A program made the position numbers and the translations under genes. 64,000 nt of DNA from assembly GCF_025961225.1 (NCBI RefSeq), contig NZ_JAOQNG010000010.1, positions 238,501 through 302,500 of the forward strand, written 5' to 3'. The notes beneath the pieces were generated by a model that worked only from the letters and a program-made list of their open reading frames with translations, had not been told where the DNA came from and made no database searches. Source of the DNA: Azospirillum canadense. Lineage in GTDB: Bacteria > Pseudomonadota > Alphaproteobacteria > Azospirillales > Azospirillaceae. Each line of letters opens with the position of its first letter. Position 1 is the first letter of the stretch. Shown here one piece after another: positions 26,136 through 35,481 of the stretch.

Positions 26136-26172
26136 CGTACGGGTATTGCGAGACGTACGGATGGCACGTACG
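26136..26172. promoter_or_regulatory. Cluster of three CGTACG palindromes upstream of the ABC exporter
   Basis: CGTACG occurs at 26136, 26154 and 26167 within 37 bases of non-coding DNA between divergent ispH and the ABC exporter. Two further copies (21033, 21084) lie in the shc upstream region. It could be a regulator-binding motif; no known box is matched. Confidence 0.3.
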
Positions 26173-26209
26173 CCCCTCCGGTGTGCACGGGATGGTTTCG
26201 GATATCGTG

Positions 26210-28066
26210 ATGAAATCTGACGAGACGAAAGCCCCCGCGTTGGGTCCCCACCCTAATCCTCCCCCATCCCCCGGCCCTCGCCGCGGGCTGTTCCGCCTGT
26301 ACGCCGCCCTGTGGCGCTTTGCGGAGGGCAGCCGGCATCTGGTCGTGCTGTTCGTGGCGCTGCTGGTCGCGGCGCAGCTGGCGCGGCTGGCCGTGCCCTA
26401 TTTTTTCGGGCAGGCGGTCAACGCCTTGCAGGACACCCGCGCCCAGGACATCCACGCGGCCGGGCTGGCGCTGTTGCTGATGCTGGCGGCGGGGGTGGCC
26501 GGCTGGCTGCTGCACGGGCCGGGCCGCGTGGTGGAGCGCTTCACCGCCCTGAAGATCCGCGAGCGCTTCTCCGACGCCGTCTACGCCAAGTTGATGCGCC
26601 TGCCCATGGGCTGGCACGAAACCCACCATTCCGGGGAGACGATCCAGCGCGTCGGCAAGGCGAACCTCGCCCTGTTCGGCTTCGCGCAGAACCAGTGGAC
26701 CTACCTGCGCAACGCCGTCGGGCTGTTCGGCCCACTGGTGGCGGTGTTCGCCATCTCGCCCCCGGTTGGGGCGGCGGCCGTCGCCGCCTATGCGGTGCTG
26801 GGGGCGGTGGTCCTGCGTCTCGACCGCACCATGGCGAAGCTGATCGACGACGAGAACGTGGCGGAGCGGCGTTACACGGCGGAGATGGTCGACAGCCTGG
26901 GCAACGTCGGCACCGTGCTGACCCTGCGGTTGGAGGAGGCGACGCGCGGCGCCATGATGGGGCGCCTGCGCGCGGTCTTCGCCCCCCTACGCCGCAACAT
27001 CGTGGTCAACGAGGCCAAGTGGCTGACCATCGAGCTGTTCGGGCAGATCCTGCGCGTCGGGCTGGTCGCCCTCTACGCTTGGCTGGAATGGCGGTCGGCC
27101 GGGGTGGTCATGGTCGGCACCGCGGTCATGGTCTACCAATATTCGGAGCAGATCGGCGACGTCGTCGGCTCCTTCGCCACGCAGTGGCAGGACGTGGTGC
27201 GCAGCGCCACGGACCTGTCCGGCGCCGATGAGATCTTCGACGCGCCGGAGCGCCGCGGCTTCGGCGGGCATGTGCCGGATGGCTGGCGGGACATCCATGT
27301 GGAGGGCCTGCGCTTCCACCACCCGAACCGGCGCAGCGCCGCCCCCACGCTGGACGACGTCTCCATCACCCTGCGCCGCGGCGACCGCATCGCGCTGGTG
27401 GGGGAGAGCGGGTCGGGCAAAAGCTCCCTCATGCGGGTGCTGAGCGGGCTGTACGAGGCCGGGGCGGTGCGCTTCTGCATCGATGGCACGCACCATCCGG
27501 AGCTGGTCGACCTGCGCTCCGCCGCCACGCTGATCCCGCAGGACCCGGAGATCTTCGAGAACACCGTGCACCACAACGTCACCATGGGGGTGGAGCACAG
27601 CGACGAGGAGGTCCGCCGTGCCTGCAACCTCGCCCGGCTGACGCCGATCGTGGAGGCCATGCCGCAGGGGCTGGAAACGCGCATCGTGGAGCGCGGCGGC
27701 AACCTGTCCGGTGGGCAGAAGCAACGGCTGGCGCTCGCCCGCGGCATCCTCGCCGCCCGGTCCAGTTCCATCATCATGCTGGACGAACCGACGAGCAGCC
27801 TCGACCCGGCGACGGAAGCGCAGGTTTACGGCAACCTGATGCGGGAGTTTCCGGACTCCTGCATCATCTCCTCCATCCACCGGCTGCACCTGCTGCCCCG
27901 TTTCGGGACGGTGGTCTTCATGATGGACGGACGGATCCTGGACAGCGGGCCGCTGCCCGACCTGATCCGCCGCCAGCCGCGCTTCCGCCAGCTGTGGGAG
28001 CAGGCGACGGCCGAGCGGGGCGAAAAACACGCGGATGAGCGCCGGAACGGTGCCGCATCGGGTTGA
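26210..28066 (+). CDS. ABC exporter, fused membrane and ATPase domains
   Basis: A 618-residue half-transporter with six membrane segments in the first 320 residues. The ATPase has Walker A GESGSGKSS (about 398), signature NLSGGQKQRLALARG (about 498), Walker B SIIMLDEPTSSLDP and switch His in SSIHRLHLLP. The type is that of lipid, peptide or drug exporters; the substrate is unknown. Starts at GTG 26183 and ATG 26192 are possible. The predicted N-terminus (GPHPNPPPSPGPRRG) is the translation of a REP-like sequence at 26246-26282, so the start is uncertain. Its position beside hopanoid genes makes a lipid substrate worth considering. Confidence 0.85.
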   Translation: MKSDETKAPALGPHPNPPPSPGPRRGLFRLYAALWRFAEGSRHLVVLFVALLVAAQLARLAVPYFFGQAVNALQDTRAQDIHAAGLALLLMLAAGVAGWLLHGPGRVVERFTALKIRERFSDAVYAKLMRLPMGWHETHHSGETIQRVGKANLALFGFAQNQWTYLRNAVGLFGPLVAVFAISPPVGAAAVAAYAVLGAVVLRLDRTMAKLIDDENVAERRYTAEMVDSLGNVGTVLTLRLEEATRGAMMGRLRAVFAPLRRNIVVNEAKWLTIELFGQILRVGLVALYAWLEWRSAGVVMVGTAVMVYQYSEQIGDVVGSFATQWQDVVRSATDLSGADEIFDAPERRGFGGHVPDGWRDIHVEGLRFHHPNRRSAAPTLDDVSITLRRGDRIALVGESGSGKSSLMRVLSGLYEAGAVRFCIDGTHHPELVDLRSAATLIPQDPEIFENTVHHNVTMGVEHSDEEVRRACNLARLTPIVEAMPQGLETRIVERGGNLSGGQKQRLALARGILAARSSSIIMLDEPTSSLDPATEAQVYGNLMREFPDSCIISSIHRLHLLPRFGTVVFMMDGRILDSGPLPDLIRRQPRFRQLWEQATAERGEKHADERRNGAASG

Positions 28067-28152
28067 CGGCGTGGATCGGGGCGTTGTTCATGCGGGCCCG
28101 GCAACCCACGTTTTCTGTTCGAACGACATCCGCGCCAATCAGGAGAGCCTTT

Positions 28153-29412
28153 GTGACGATCCAGCTGACCACCCTCGGCAACGGCTTCCGCGTGCTGACC
28201 GACCATCTGCCCCATCTTGGCACGATCACCAGCGGCGTCTGGGTCGGGGTGGGCGCGCGCAACGAGCGCCCGGAGGTGAACGGCATCGCGCACTTCCTGG
28301 AGCACATGATCTTCAAGGGCACGGAGAGCCGCGACGCGCTGGCCATCGCGCTGGAGATCGAGAACCGCGGCGGGGAGTTCAACGCCTACACCGATTACGA
28401 CGTCACCGCCTACTACACGCAGATGGCGGCCAAGCATGTGGACGTTTCCTGCGAGATCATCGGCGACATCGTGCTGAACTCCGTCTTCCCGCAGGAGGAG
28501 GTGGAGAAGGAGCGCGGCGTCGTCATCCAGGAGATCGGCCGCTACGCCGACGAGCCTGAGGACGTGGTCTACGAGGCGCTGCGCCGCACCGCCTTCCAGG
28601 GGCAGGCGCTCGGCCGCCCGATCCTGGGCCCGCGCGAGAACGTCGCCGGCTTCGGGCGGGAGCATCTGCTGGACTATGTCGCCCATTACGATCCCCGGCG
28701 CATGGTCTACGTGGTCTCCGGCAACGTCGACCACGACACGGTGGTGCGCCGGATGGAGGCGCTGTTCGGCCACCTGACGCCGAAGGACACGCCCTTCCAC
28801 GAGCCGGTCGCCAACAAGGGCGGATCTGCGCTGCTGCCGCGCGACGCGGAGCAGGTGCACTTCATGGCGGCCTTCCCCGGCGTGGGGTCGGAGGACAAGG
28901 CGAGCTACGCGCTGCGCCACCTCGCCAACATCCTGGGCGGCGGCATGACCTCGCGCCTGTTCCAGGAGATCCGTGAGAAGCGCGGGTTGGTCTATTCCGT
29001 CTACGCCACGCCGATCCAGTATGCGGACGGCGGTGCGCTCGGCTTCTACGCCGGCACCGGCGTGGAGGAGGTGGCCGAACTGGTCCCCGTCTTCTTCGAA
29101 GAGTTGCGCAAGGTCCAGGACGGCGTCACCGCCGTGGAGCTTGAGCGGTCGAAGGAGCAGATGCGCTTCTCCGTCGGCAAGTCGCTGGAATCCACCATGC
29201 GCCGTGCCGACCGCTTCGCCCGCACCTTGCTGCGCACCGGCGAGATCCGCACCATCGAGCAGATTTTCGAGCGGATCGACGCGGTCACGGTGGAGGATGT
29301 CGTCAAGGAAGCCGCCCGCAGCTTCGCCGGCCCCATGGCCGTGTCGGCCGTCGGCGTGCTCGACAAGCTGCCGTCCTTCGACGACATGCAAGGCATGCTG
29401 AAGGCGGCGTGA
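28153..29412 (+). CDS. M16-family zinc metallopeptidase (processing-peptidase-like)
   Basis: A 419-residue peptidase of the pitrilysin/mitochondrial processing peptidase beta type. The inverted zinc motif is H-F-L-E-H at 47-51, with the third ligand Glu127 in VVIQEIGR. The second half (ILGGGMTSRLFQEIREKRGL) is the inactive domain with the Gly-rich loop and substrate-binding R/Y. GTG 28153 is chosen because AGGAGA lies 6 bases upstream and the family starts at this point; the open frame continues 30 codons further upstream. No signal peptide, so probably cytoplasmic. It ends at a terminator-like hairpin. Confidence 0.92.
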   Translation: MTIQLTTLGNGFRVLTDHLPHLGTITSGVWVGVGARNERPEVNGIAHFLEHMIFKGTESRDALAIALEIENRGGEFNAYTDYDVTAYYTQMAAKHVDVSCEIIGDIVLNSVFPQEEVEKERGVVIQEIGRYADEPEDVVYEALRRTAFQGQALGRPILGPRENVAGFGREHLLDYVAHYDPRRMVYVVSGNVDHDTVVRRMEALFGHLTPKDTPFHEPVANKGGSALLPRDAEQVHFMAAFPGVGSEDKASYALRHLANILGGGMTSRLFQEIREKRGLVYSVYATPIQYADGGALGFYAGTGVEEVAELVPVFFEELRKVQDGVTAVELERSKEQMRFSVGKSLESTMRRADRFARTLLRTGEIRTIEQIFERIDAVTVEDVVKEAARSFAGPMAVSAVGVLDKLPSFDDMQGMLKAA

Positions 29413-29420
29413 GGTTTGTC

Positions 29421-29452
29421 ACCCCTCTCCCGCCGGGGGCGGGAGAGGGGGT
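29421..29452. terminator. GC-rich hairpin between convergent genes
   Basis: CCCCTCTCCCGCC pairs with GGCGGGAGAGGGG around a GGG loop and is followed by GTTTCC. It is 10 bases after the M16 peptidase stop and 10 bases before the end of the convergent lipoprotein gene, so it can serve both strands. The arms resemble the REP-like family. Confidence 0.65.
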
Positions 29453-29460
29453 TTCCGTTG

Positions 29461-29799
29461 CTACCGCACCCTCCGCAACGTCATCAGGCCGCCGGTCAGC
29501 GGGTCTTTCAGGCGGGCGGTGTTGGCGTCGATCATTTCGATTTCCAGCGTCGGGCCGAAGCTTTCCGGGATCACCGTGACCTCGTTGCCGGATACCGAAT
29601 ACTGCACCGGCTCGTCGATGCCCAAGCCGCGCATGCTGGAGCGGCGGAACTCGTAGGTTCCCAGCGCCATGCCGAGTCCGATGGGCGCGGTCAGGGTCCA
29701 GCGCCCGATCAGCGGGTTGCCGGGGTCGTAGGTCTCGCAGCCGGCCGCGAGCAGCAGCAGCGCAGCGGCAAGGGCGGCGCGGATGGGGCGTGTCGTCAT
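29461..29799 (-). CDS. Small lipoprotein
   Basis: A 112-residue protein with a lipoprotein signal ending L-L-A-A-G-C (Cys near residue 21), followed by TYDPGNPLIGRWTLTAP. The mature part has alternating beta-type segments (YEFRRSSM, VQYSVSGNEVTVIPESFG, LEIEMIDANTARLKDP) suggesting a small beta-barrel such as a lipocalin-like or META-type fold. The start MTTRPIRA is chosen for the signal; 67 in-frame codons upstream lack export features. The family is not recognised with certainty. It is divergent from the respiratory operon. Confidence 0.65.
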   Translation of the reverse strand: MTTRPIRAALAAALLLLAAGCETYDPGNPLIGRWTLTAPIGLGMALGTYEFRRSSMRGLGIDEPVQYSVSGNEVTVIPESFGPTLEIEMIDANTARLKDPLTGGLMTLRRVR

Positions 29800-29960
29800 G
29801 CGGGGGAAACGCGCGGCATGGCCCTCCGGGTCCCGGCGCTCCATCGCGGCACCAGACGTAAGTGATTGCCCCATCGGGGTTTTGAAAAACTTCGGCACGA
29901 CCTTTCCTCCCGTGCGTTGAGGCTCTTGCATCCACGCCGTCAACGGGTCGGGAAGGGAGC

Positions 29961-30614
29961 ATGCCGGCCGTCTTCGGTCCAACCGCCAACCTCGTGACAA
30001 AGCTGGTCCTGTGCACCGCCGTCGCCGGGCTGGTGGTGCTGGTGGGTGCCGGCTGGCTGGTCCCGATGACGGGATACGCCACGGAACGCGGCATCGTACA
30101 GCAGCAGCCGGTCCCCTTCAGCCACGAACACCACGTCGGCGGCCTGGGGCTGGACTGCCGCTATTGCCACACGTCGGTGGAGGTGTCGGCAAACGCCGGG
30201 CTGCCCCCGACGCACGTCTGCATGACCTGCCATTCGCAGATCTGGACCAACGCCAAGGTGCTGGAGCCGGTGCGCCAAAGCCTCGCGCAGGGGCAGCCGA
30301 TCCAGTGGAACCGGATCAACGCCCTGCCGGACTACGTCTTCTTCAACCACAGCATCCATGTGGCCAAGGGGGTGGGCTGCACGACCTGCCACGGGCCGAT
30401 CGACAGCATGCCACTGACCTGGAAGGGGGCGAGCCTGCGCATGGGCTGGTGCCTTGACTGCCACCGCGACCCCGCCCCGAACCTGCGCCCGCGCGAGGAG
30501 GTCTTCAACCCGGACTGGAAACGCACGGCCGGCACGCCGTCGGGCCAGCAGTTGCTCGCCCAGTACCACATCCACCCGGAAACCCTGTCCGACTGCTCGG
30601 TGTGCCATCGATGA
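29961..30614 (+). CDS. actA: Alternative complex III pentaheme cytochrome c subunit ActA
   Basis: A 217-residue membrane-anchored cytochrome. One N-terminal hydrophobic segment (about 12-36) is followed by five CxxCH heme sites at 66-70, 87-91, 140-144, 164-168 and 212-216. The last ends one residue before the C-terminus. This five-heme arrangement with HEHHVGGLGLDCRYCH is the ActA subunit of alternative complex III, which oxidises quinol and passes electrons to a periplasmic acceptor or directly to an oxidase. The stop overlaps the actB ATG by four bases. It opens a 12-kb run of overlapping respiratory genes. Confidence 0.93.
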   Translation: MPAVFGPTANLVTKLVLCTAVAGLVVLVGAGWLVPMTGYATERGIVQQQPVPFSHEHHVGGLGLDCRYCHTSVEVSANAGLPPTHVCMTCHSQIWTNAKVLEPVRQSLAQGQPIQWNRINALPDYVFFNHSIHVAKGVGCTTCHGPIDSMPLTWKGASLRMGWCLDCHRDPAPNLRPREEVFNPDWKRTAGTPSGQQLLAQYHIHPETLSDCSVCHR

Positions 30615-33589
30615 GCAATGAGCCGATCAACGATCGTGCGGCTTTGGTCCGCCGGCTTGAGGGCAAGCGTGGGCGTGCCCTGTGGCGCAGCCTGGGCGAG
30701 TTGTCGCGCGATCCGGAGGTGATGGGCCTGCTGCAGCGGGAATTTCCGGGGCTGCCTTCGCTGACGGAGGCGACGCTCGGCCGGCGGCGCCTGCTGGAGC
30801 TGATGGGCGCGTCCTTGGCGCTGGGCGGACTTGCCGCCTGCGGGCCGACCACCGTGCCGGACGTGGCGATCCCCTACGTCGCGCTGCCGCCGGGCGTGGT
30901 GCCCGGAGTGGCACGCCATTTCGCAACGGCGGTCACGCGCGGCGGCTACGCCGACGGCGTGCTGGTCGTCCACCAGATGGGCCGCCCGGTGCGGGTGGAG
31001 GGCAACCCGGAGCATCCCGCGAGCCTCGGCGCGCTCGACCCCGTCATCCAGGCGAGCATTCTCGACCTTTACGACCCCGACCGGTCACAGGCCGCCCTGA
31101 AGGCGGGGCGGATCGCCGGGTCGGACGCCTTCGTCACCGCGCTTACCGCGCGCGTGGACGCGCTGGCGACGAAGGGTGGGCGAGGGCTCCGCATTCTCAG
31201 CGGCGCTGTTACCTCCCCGACGCTGGCGGCGCAGATGGAGGCGCTGAGGCAACGCTTTCCGGAGATGCAGTGGCACCAGTGGGAGGCGGACGGGCGGGAC
31301 AACGTCCGGGCCGGTGCGGCGCTCGCCTTCGGGCGGCCGGTCGACACGGTCCTGCATGTGGACCGGGCGGACGTGATCCTCGCCATCGAGAGTGATTTTC
31401 TCGACGGCGCGCCCGGCCATCTGCGCTACGCCCGCGACTTCGCCCGGCGGCGGCGCGCGGCGGAGGAGGGACGGCCGGAGGCGACGAACCGCCTCTACGC
31501 CGTGGAAAGCGTGCCGACTCTGGCCGGTGCCCGTGCCGACCACCGCTTTGTCGCGCGGCCGGAGGAGATCGAGCGGGCGGTGCGCGCGGTGGCGGCCGAA
31601 CTCGGCGCGGGACCGGTGGAGTGGAAGGGGCAGGGGCCGGGTTGGGTCGCGGCGGTCGCCCGCGACTTGAGCGCGCACCGTGGGGCGGCGCTGGTCCACG
31701 CCGGGCCGGCGCAGCCGCCGGCCGTGCAGGCGCTGGTCCACGCCATCAACGCCGCGCTCGGCGCGCCGGGGCCGACGGTCACACACATCGATCCAGTGGA
31801 GGTCGATCCGGTCGATCATGCGGACTCCCTGGCGGCGCTGGTGCGCGACATGCGGGCCGGGGCGGTGGACACGCTGCTGATCCTCGACTCCAACCCGGCC
31901 TTCACCGCGCCAGCGGATTTGGGCTTCGCGGAGGCGTTGGGGCGGGTGCCGCTGTCCGTGCATCTGGGCACCCATGTGGATGAGACGGCGATGCTGTGCG
32001 GCTGGCACGTGCCGGAAGCGCATGTCTTCGAGCGGTGGAGCGACGCGCGGGCCTTTGACGGCACGGTCACCATCATCCAGCCGCAGTTGCAGCCGCTGTG
32101 GGCCGGCTGGTCGGCGCACGAACTGCTGGCGGTGCTGGGTGGGGAGCCGCGGCCGAACGGCTACGGCATCGTCCGGAACCATTGGCTGCGCGCGGCGCAG
32201 GCGCGCGGGGAGGCGGACGCCGAGGCGTTCTGGACCGAGTCCGTCCGCGCGGGCGTGGTGGCGGACAGCGCGGCGACGCCGGTCGACGTGTCGGTGTCTG
32301 GTGACTTGGCGACTGGATTGCCAAGTCCGGCCGAGGCGCCGCGCGGCGAGGCGCTGACCGCGCTGTTCCGGCCCGATCCGTGGCTGGGCGATGGGCGGCA
32401 CGCCAACAACGGCTGGCTTCAGGAACTTCCGCGGCCCTTCACGACTCTGACCTGGGACAACGCCGCGCTGCTGGCGCCGGCGACGGCGGAGCGGTTGGAC
32501 CTGAAGAACGGCGACGTGGTCGAGTTGACCGTGGCGGGTGCGGCGGTGCGGGCGCCGGTGTGGGTGCTGCCGGGCCACGCGCCGGACTGCGTCACGCTGC
32601 CCTTCGGCTTTGGGCGGACGGTGGCGGGCCGGATCGGAAAGGGGGTGGGCTTCGACGCCTACCGGCTGCGACGGACAGACGGGCTTTGGCAGGTGGCGGT
32701 GCTGCTGCGTAAGGCTGGCGGGACGTATCCGCTGGCCGCCACACAACATCACCAGATGATCGACTCGCCGGATGTCGTGCGCACGGGAACGCTGGACGAG
32801 TTCCGGGAGAACCCGCGCTTCGCGCAACGGCCGGTGTCGGATCAGTCGCTTTACCCGGCCTGGGAGTACCCACGCAACGCCTGGGCCATGGCGATCAACC
32901 TCAACGCCTGCATCGGCTGCAACGCCTGCACCGCCGCCTGCCAGGCGGAGAACAACATCGCCATCGTCGGCAAGGAGGAGGTTCTGCGGAACCGGCAGAT
33001 GCACTGGATCCGCGTCGACACTTGGTACGGAGGCGAAGCGGAGGCGCCAAGCGAGACGCTGTTCCAGCCCATGACCTGCATGCATTGCGAAAAGGCGCCC
33101 TGCGAGGTCGTCTGCCCGGTCGGGGCGACGGTGCACGACACCGACGGGCTGAACGTGATGGTCTACAACCGCTGCGTCGGCACGCGTTTCTGCTCCAACA
33201 ACTGCCCCTACAAGGTCCGGCGCTTCAACTACTTCAACTATGCGGAGGACGATCCGCGGCCGCCCATGTCCTGGAACCCCGACGTGTCGGTGCGGGCGCG
33301 CGGGGTGATGGAGAAGTGCACCTACTGCATCCAGCGCGTCCGCGAGGCCCGCATCACCGCCGACCGGGAGGGGCGGCCGATCCGCGACGGGGAGGTGAAG
33401 ACCGCCTGCCAGCAGGCCTGCCCGGCGGAGGCCATCGTCTTCGGCGACGCCAACGATCCGGACAGCGCGGTGTCTCGGCGCAGGGGCAGCCCGCTTAATT
33501 ACGGAGTCCTGGAGGAACTGGGCACCCGCCCGCGCACCACCTACCAGGCCCGGCTGCGCAACCCCAACCCCGACATCCAGGAGGCGTGA
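30611..33589 (+). CDS. actB: Alternative complex III iron-sulfur subunit ActB
   Basis: A 992-residue fusion of a molybdopterin-oxidoreductase-like domain (about 90-740, without an N-terminal Fe-S motif) and a NrfC/ferredoxin-like domain. From Cys767 to about Cys937 four cysteine groups are visible: CIGCNACTAACQ, CMHCEKAPCEVVCP, CVGTRFCSNNCP and CTYCIQR with CQQACP. R-R-R-L-L-E-L at 58-64 and the lipobox-like LAAC (75-78) suggest Tat export and membrane anchoring. The Mo-type domain of ActB is known to carry no molybdenum cofactor. ATG overlaps the actA stop. A GTG nine bases upstream is a less likely start. Confidence 0.94.
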   Translation: MSNEPINDRAALVRRLEGKRGRALWRSLGELSRDPEVMGLLQREFPGLPSLTEATLGRRRLLELMGASLALGGLAACGPTTVPDVAIPYVALPPGVVPGVARHFATAVTRGGYADGVLVVHQMGRPVRVEGNPEHPASLGALDPVIQASILDLYDPDRSQAALKAGRIAGSDAFVTALTARVDALATKGGRGLRILSGAVTSPTLAAQMEALRQRFPEMQWHQWEADGRDNVRAGAALAFGRPVDTVLHVDRADVILAIESDFLDGAPGHLRYARDFARRRRAAEEGRPEATNRLYAVESVPTLAGARADHRFVARPEEIERAVRAVAAELGAGPVEWKGQGPGWVAAVARDLSAHRGAALVHAGPAQPPAVQALVHAINAALGAPGPTVTHIDPVEVDPVDHADSLAALVRDMRAGAVDTLLILDSNPAFTAPADLGFAEALGRVPLSVHLGTHVDETAMLCGWHVPEAHVFERWSDARAFDGTVTIIQPQLQPLWAGWSAHELLAVLGGEPRPNGYGIVRNHWLRAAQARGEADAEAFWTESVRAGVVADSAATPVDVSVSGDLATGLPSPAEAPRGEALTALFRPDPWLGDGRHANNGWLQELPRPFTTLTWDNAALLAPATAERLDLKNGDVVELTVAGAAVRAPVWVLPGHAPDCVTLPFGFGRTVAGRIGKGVGFDAYRLRRTDGLWQVAVLLRKAGGTYPLAATQHHQMIDSPDVVRTGTLDEFRENPRFAQRPVSDQSLYPAWEYPRNAWAMAINLNACIGCNACTAACQAENNIAIVGKEEVLRNRQMHWIRVDTWYGGEAEAPSETLFQPMTCMHCEKAPCEVVCPVGATVHDTDGLNVMVYNRCVGTRFCSNNCPYKVRRFNYFNYAEDDPRPPMSWNPDVSVRARGVMEKCTYCIQRVREARITADREGRPIRDGEVKTACQQACPAEAIVFGDANDPDSAVSRRRGSPLNYGVLEELGTRPRTTYQARLRNPNPDIQEA

Positions 33590-33592
33590 GCC

Positions 33593-34963
33593 GTGACGAT
33601 CGCCGCCGAACGGATGCAGGAGGACACCCGGCGGGTCGTGGAGCCGGGCGTGACGCCGATGGGCGTGACCGCCCACGTCAGCGACATCGTGTTGGAGGCG
33701 CCGACTCCGCTCTGGTGGTGGGTCGGCTTCGGGCTGTCGGCGGGCTTGCTGGGGCTGTTCGTCGTGGCGATCGTCTGGCTGTTCATCCGGGGTGTGGGCA
33801 TCTGGGGCATCGACTGGCCGGTCGCCTGGGGTTTCGCCATCGCCAACTACGTCTGGTGGGTCGGCATGGCGAGCGGTGGGACGCTGATCTCCGCCCTGTT
33901 CTTCCTGACCCGGTCGGAATGGCGCAGCGCCACCAGTCGCATCGCAGAGTCCATGACGGTCTTCTGCGTTGCCTGCGCCGGGATCATGCCGATCATCCAT
34001 CTGGGGCGCTGGTGGTATTTCTACTGGCTGTTCCCGTACCCCAACACCATGGCGCTGTGGCCGCAGTTCCGCAGCCCGCTGCATTGGGACTTCGTCGCCA
34101 TCCTGGCCTATGTGATCGGGTCGGTGGTCTTCTGGTACGTCGGGCTGATCCCCGACTTGGCGACCCTGCGCGATCGGGCGACGCGGCGCTGGCAGCGCGT
34201 GCTGTACGGCATCCTGGCGCTGGGCTGGCAGGGATCGTCCCAGCACTGGCGGGAGTTCAAGACGCTGTACCTCGTGCTGGCGGCGCTGATGGCACCGCTG
34301 GTCGTGTCCATCCACAGCGTGGTCGGGCTGGACTTCGCCGGCGGCCTGACGCCGGGCTGGCACGCGACTCAATTCCCGCCCTATTTCGTCTTCGGCGCCG
34401 CCCTGTCGGGCTTCGCGGTCGTGCTGATGCTGGTCATTCCGCTGCGCCGCGCGCTGGCGCTTTCCGGCGTGATCACGCTGCGGCACGTCGACGTGCTGGC
34501 GCGGCTGCTGCTGACCGCCAGCTTGCTGCTGACCTACTGCTATCTGCTGGAGGTCTTCATGCCCTTCTATCGCGGGGAGCGGCACGAGATCACGGTGGTG
34601 CTGGCGAATTTCACGGGCGTCTACGCCCCCTGGTACTGGGCCAAGATCGCGCTGAACAGCGTGGTGCCGCAGCTGCTGTGGTTTCGCGCCGTGCGGCTGA
34701 ACCGGCCGCTGCTGTTCGTGATCGCGGCCGGGGTGGTGGTCGGCATGTGGATCGAACGCTACGTCATCGTCGCCTCCAGCCTGCACCGCAATTACAGCGA
34801 ATCGAGCTGGTTTCCCTTCCATCCGACCGTCTGGGACTGGGCGACGCTGGCCGGCTCGGCCGGGCTTTTCCTGACAGGATTCTTCCTGCTGCTGCGCTTC
34901 ATCCCCATGGTCTCGATGTTCGAGATGCGGGAGCTTTTGCAGAAGAAGGGGAGGTCGGGATGA
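33593..34963 (+). CDS. actC: Alternative complex III NrfD-like membrane subunit ActC
   Basis: A 456-residue polytopic protein of the NrfD/PsrC family with about ten hydrophobic segments. FAIANYVWWVGMASGGTLIS is the quinol-site helix typical of the family, and FYWLFPYPNTMALWPQF, HSVVGLDFAGGLTPGWHATQ and MWIERYVIV are also characteristic. It starts with GTG three bases after the actB stop, with GGAGG 9 bases upstream. Expected to hold the quinol-oxidation site and possibly a proton path. The stop overlaps the actD start (ATGA). Confidence 0.94.
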   Translation: MTIAAERMQEDTRRVVEPGVTPMGVTAHVSDIVLEAPTPLWWWVGFGLSAGLLGLFVVAIVWLFIRGVGIWGIDWPVAWGFAIANYVWWVGMASGGTLISALFFLTRSEWRSATSRIAESMTVFCVACAGIMPIIHLGRWWYFYWLFPYPNTMALWPQFRSPLHWDFVAILAYVIGSVVFWYVGLIPDLATLRDRATRRWQRVLYGILALGWQGSSQHWREFKTLYLVLAALMAPLVVSIHSVVGLDFAGGLTPGWHATQFPPYFVFGAALSGFAVVLMLVIPLRRALALSGVITLRHVDVLARLLLTASLLLTYCYLLEVFMPFYRGERHEITVVLANFTGVYAPWYWAKIALNSVVPQLLWFRAVRLNRPLLFVIAAGVVVGMWIERYVIVASSLHRNYSESSWFPFHPTVWDWATLAGSAGLFLTGFFLLLRFIPMVSMFEMRELLQKKGRSG

Positions 34964-35481
34964 GCCGCGTCCTCGCCGTCTTCGACAGCCCCGACCGGAT
35001 GCTCGACGCGTTGCGCCGGCTGCGCGAGGCCGGGTTCTCGCGGCTGGAGGTCTACAGCCCGCAAGCCGTGGAGGGGGTGGACGAGCTGCTGGGCCGGCGC
35101 AGCCGCGCGCTGCCGCTGATCATCGTGGCGGCCGGCGTGGCGGGGGCGGTGGGCGGCTTCCTGCTGCAATATGTCGGCATGGCGGTGCATTACCCGCTGA
35201 ACATCGGCGGACGGCCGCTGAACAGCTGGCCGGCCTTCAGCACCTCCACGTTCGAACTGGCGGCGCTGGCGATGCTGCTGGTCGGGGTGTTGGCCTTCTT
35301 CGCGCTGTGCCGTCTGCCGCGCCTTTACGACCCGGTGTTCGCGGTGCCGGGCATGGAGCGGGCGTCGCAGGACCGCTTCCTGATCGGGGTGGAACTGCGC
35401 GAGGCCAGCATCGACCGGGAGCGGCTGGACCGAGCCCTCGCCCGCTTCGACGGCGTCCGGATCGAGGAGGTGCCGGAATGA
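34960..35481 (+). CDS. actD: Alternative complex III membrane subunit ActD (DUF3341)
   Basis: A 173-residue protein with an N-terminal soluble part (LAVFDSPDRMLDALRRLREA) and two membrane helices (about 47-68 and 93-115), followed by a soluble C-terminus (DRFLIGVELREASIDRERLD). This is the DUF3341 architecture of ActD. The start is at the ATGA overlap with actC, and the stop overlaps actE in the same way. Confidence 0.92.
   Translation: MSRVLAVFDSPDRMLDALRRLREAGFSRLEVYSPQAVEGVDELLGRRSRALPLIIVAAGVAGAVGGFLLQYVGMAVHYPLNIGGRPLNSWPAFSTSTFELAALAMLLVGVLAFFALCRLPRLYDPVFAVPGMERASQDRFLIGVELREASIDRERLDRALARFDGVRIEEVPE

Noticed and set aside
31085..34822. A 1245-codon minus-strand open frame opposite actB-actC
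   Set aside because: Very long antisense frames arise from GC bias against stop codons. The translation is Arg/His/Gln-rich and lacks any domain, while the plus strand encodes clear ActB and ActC.
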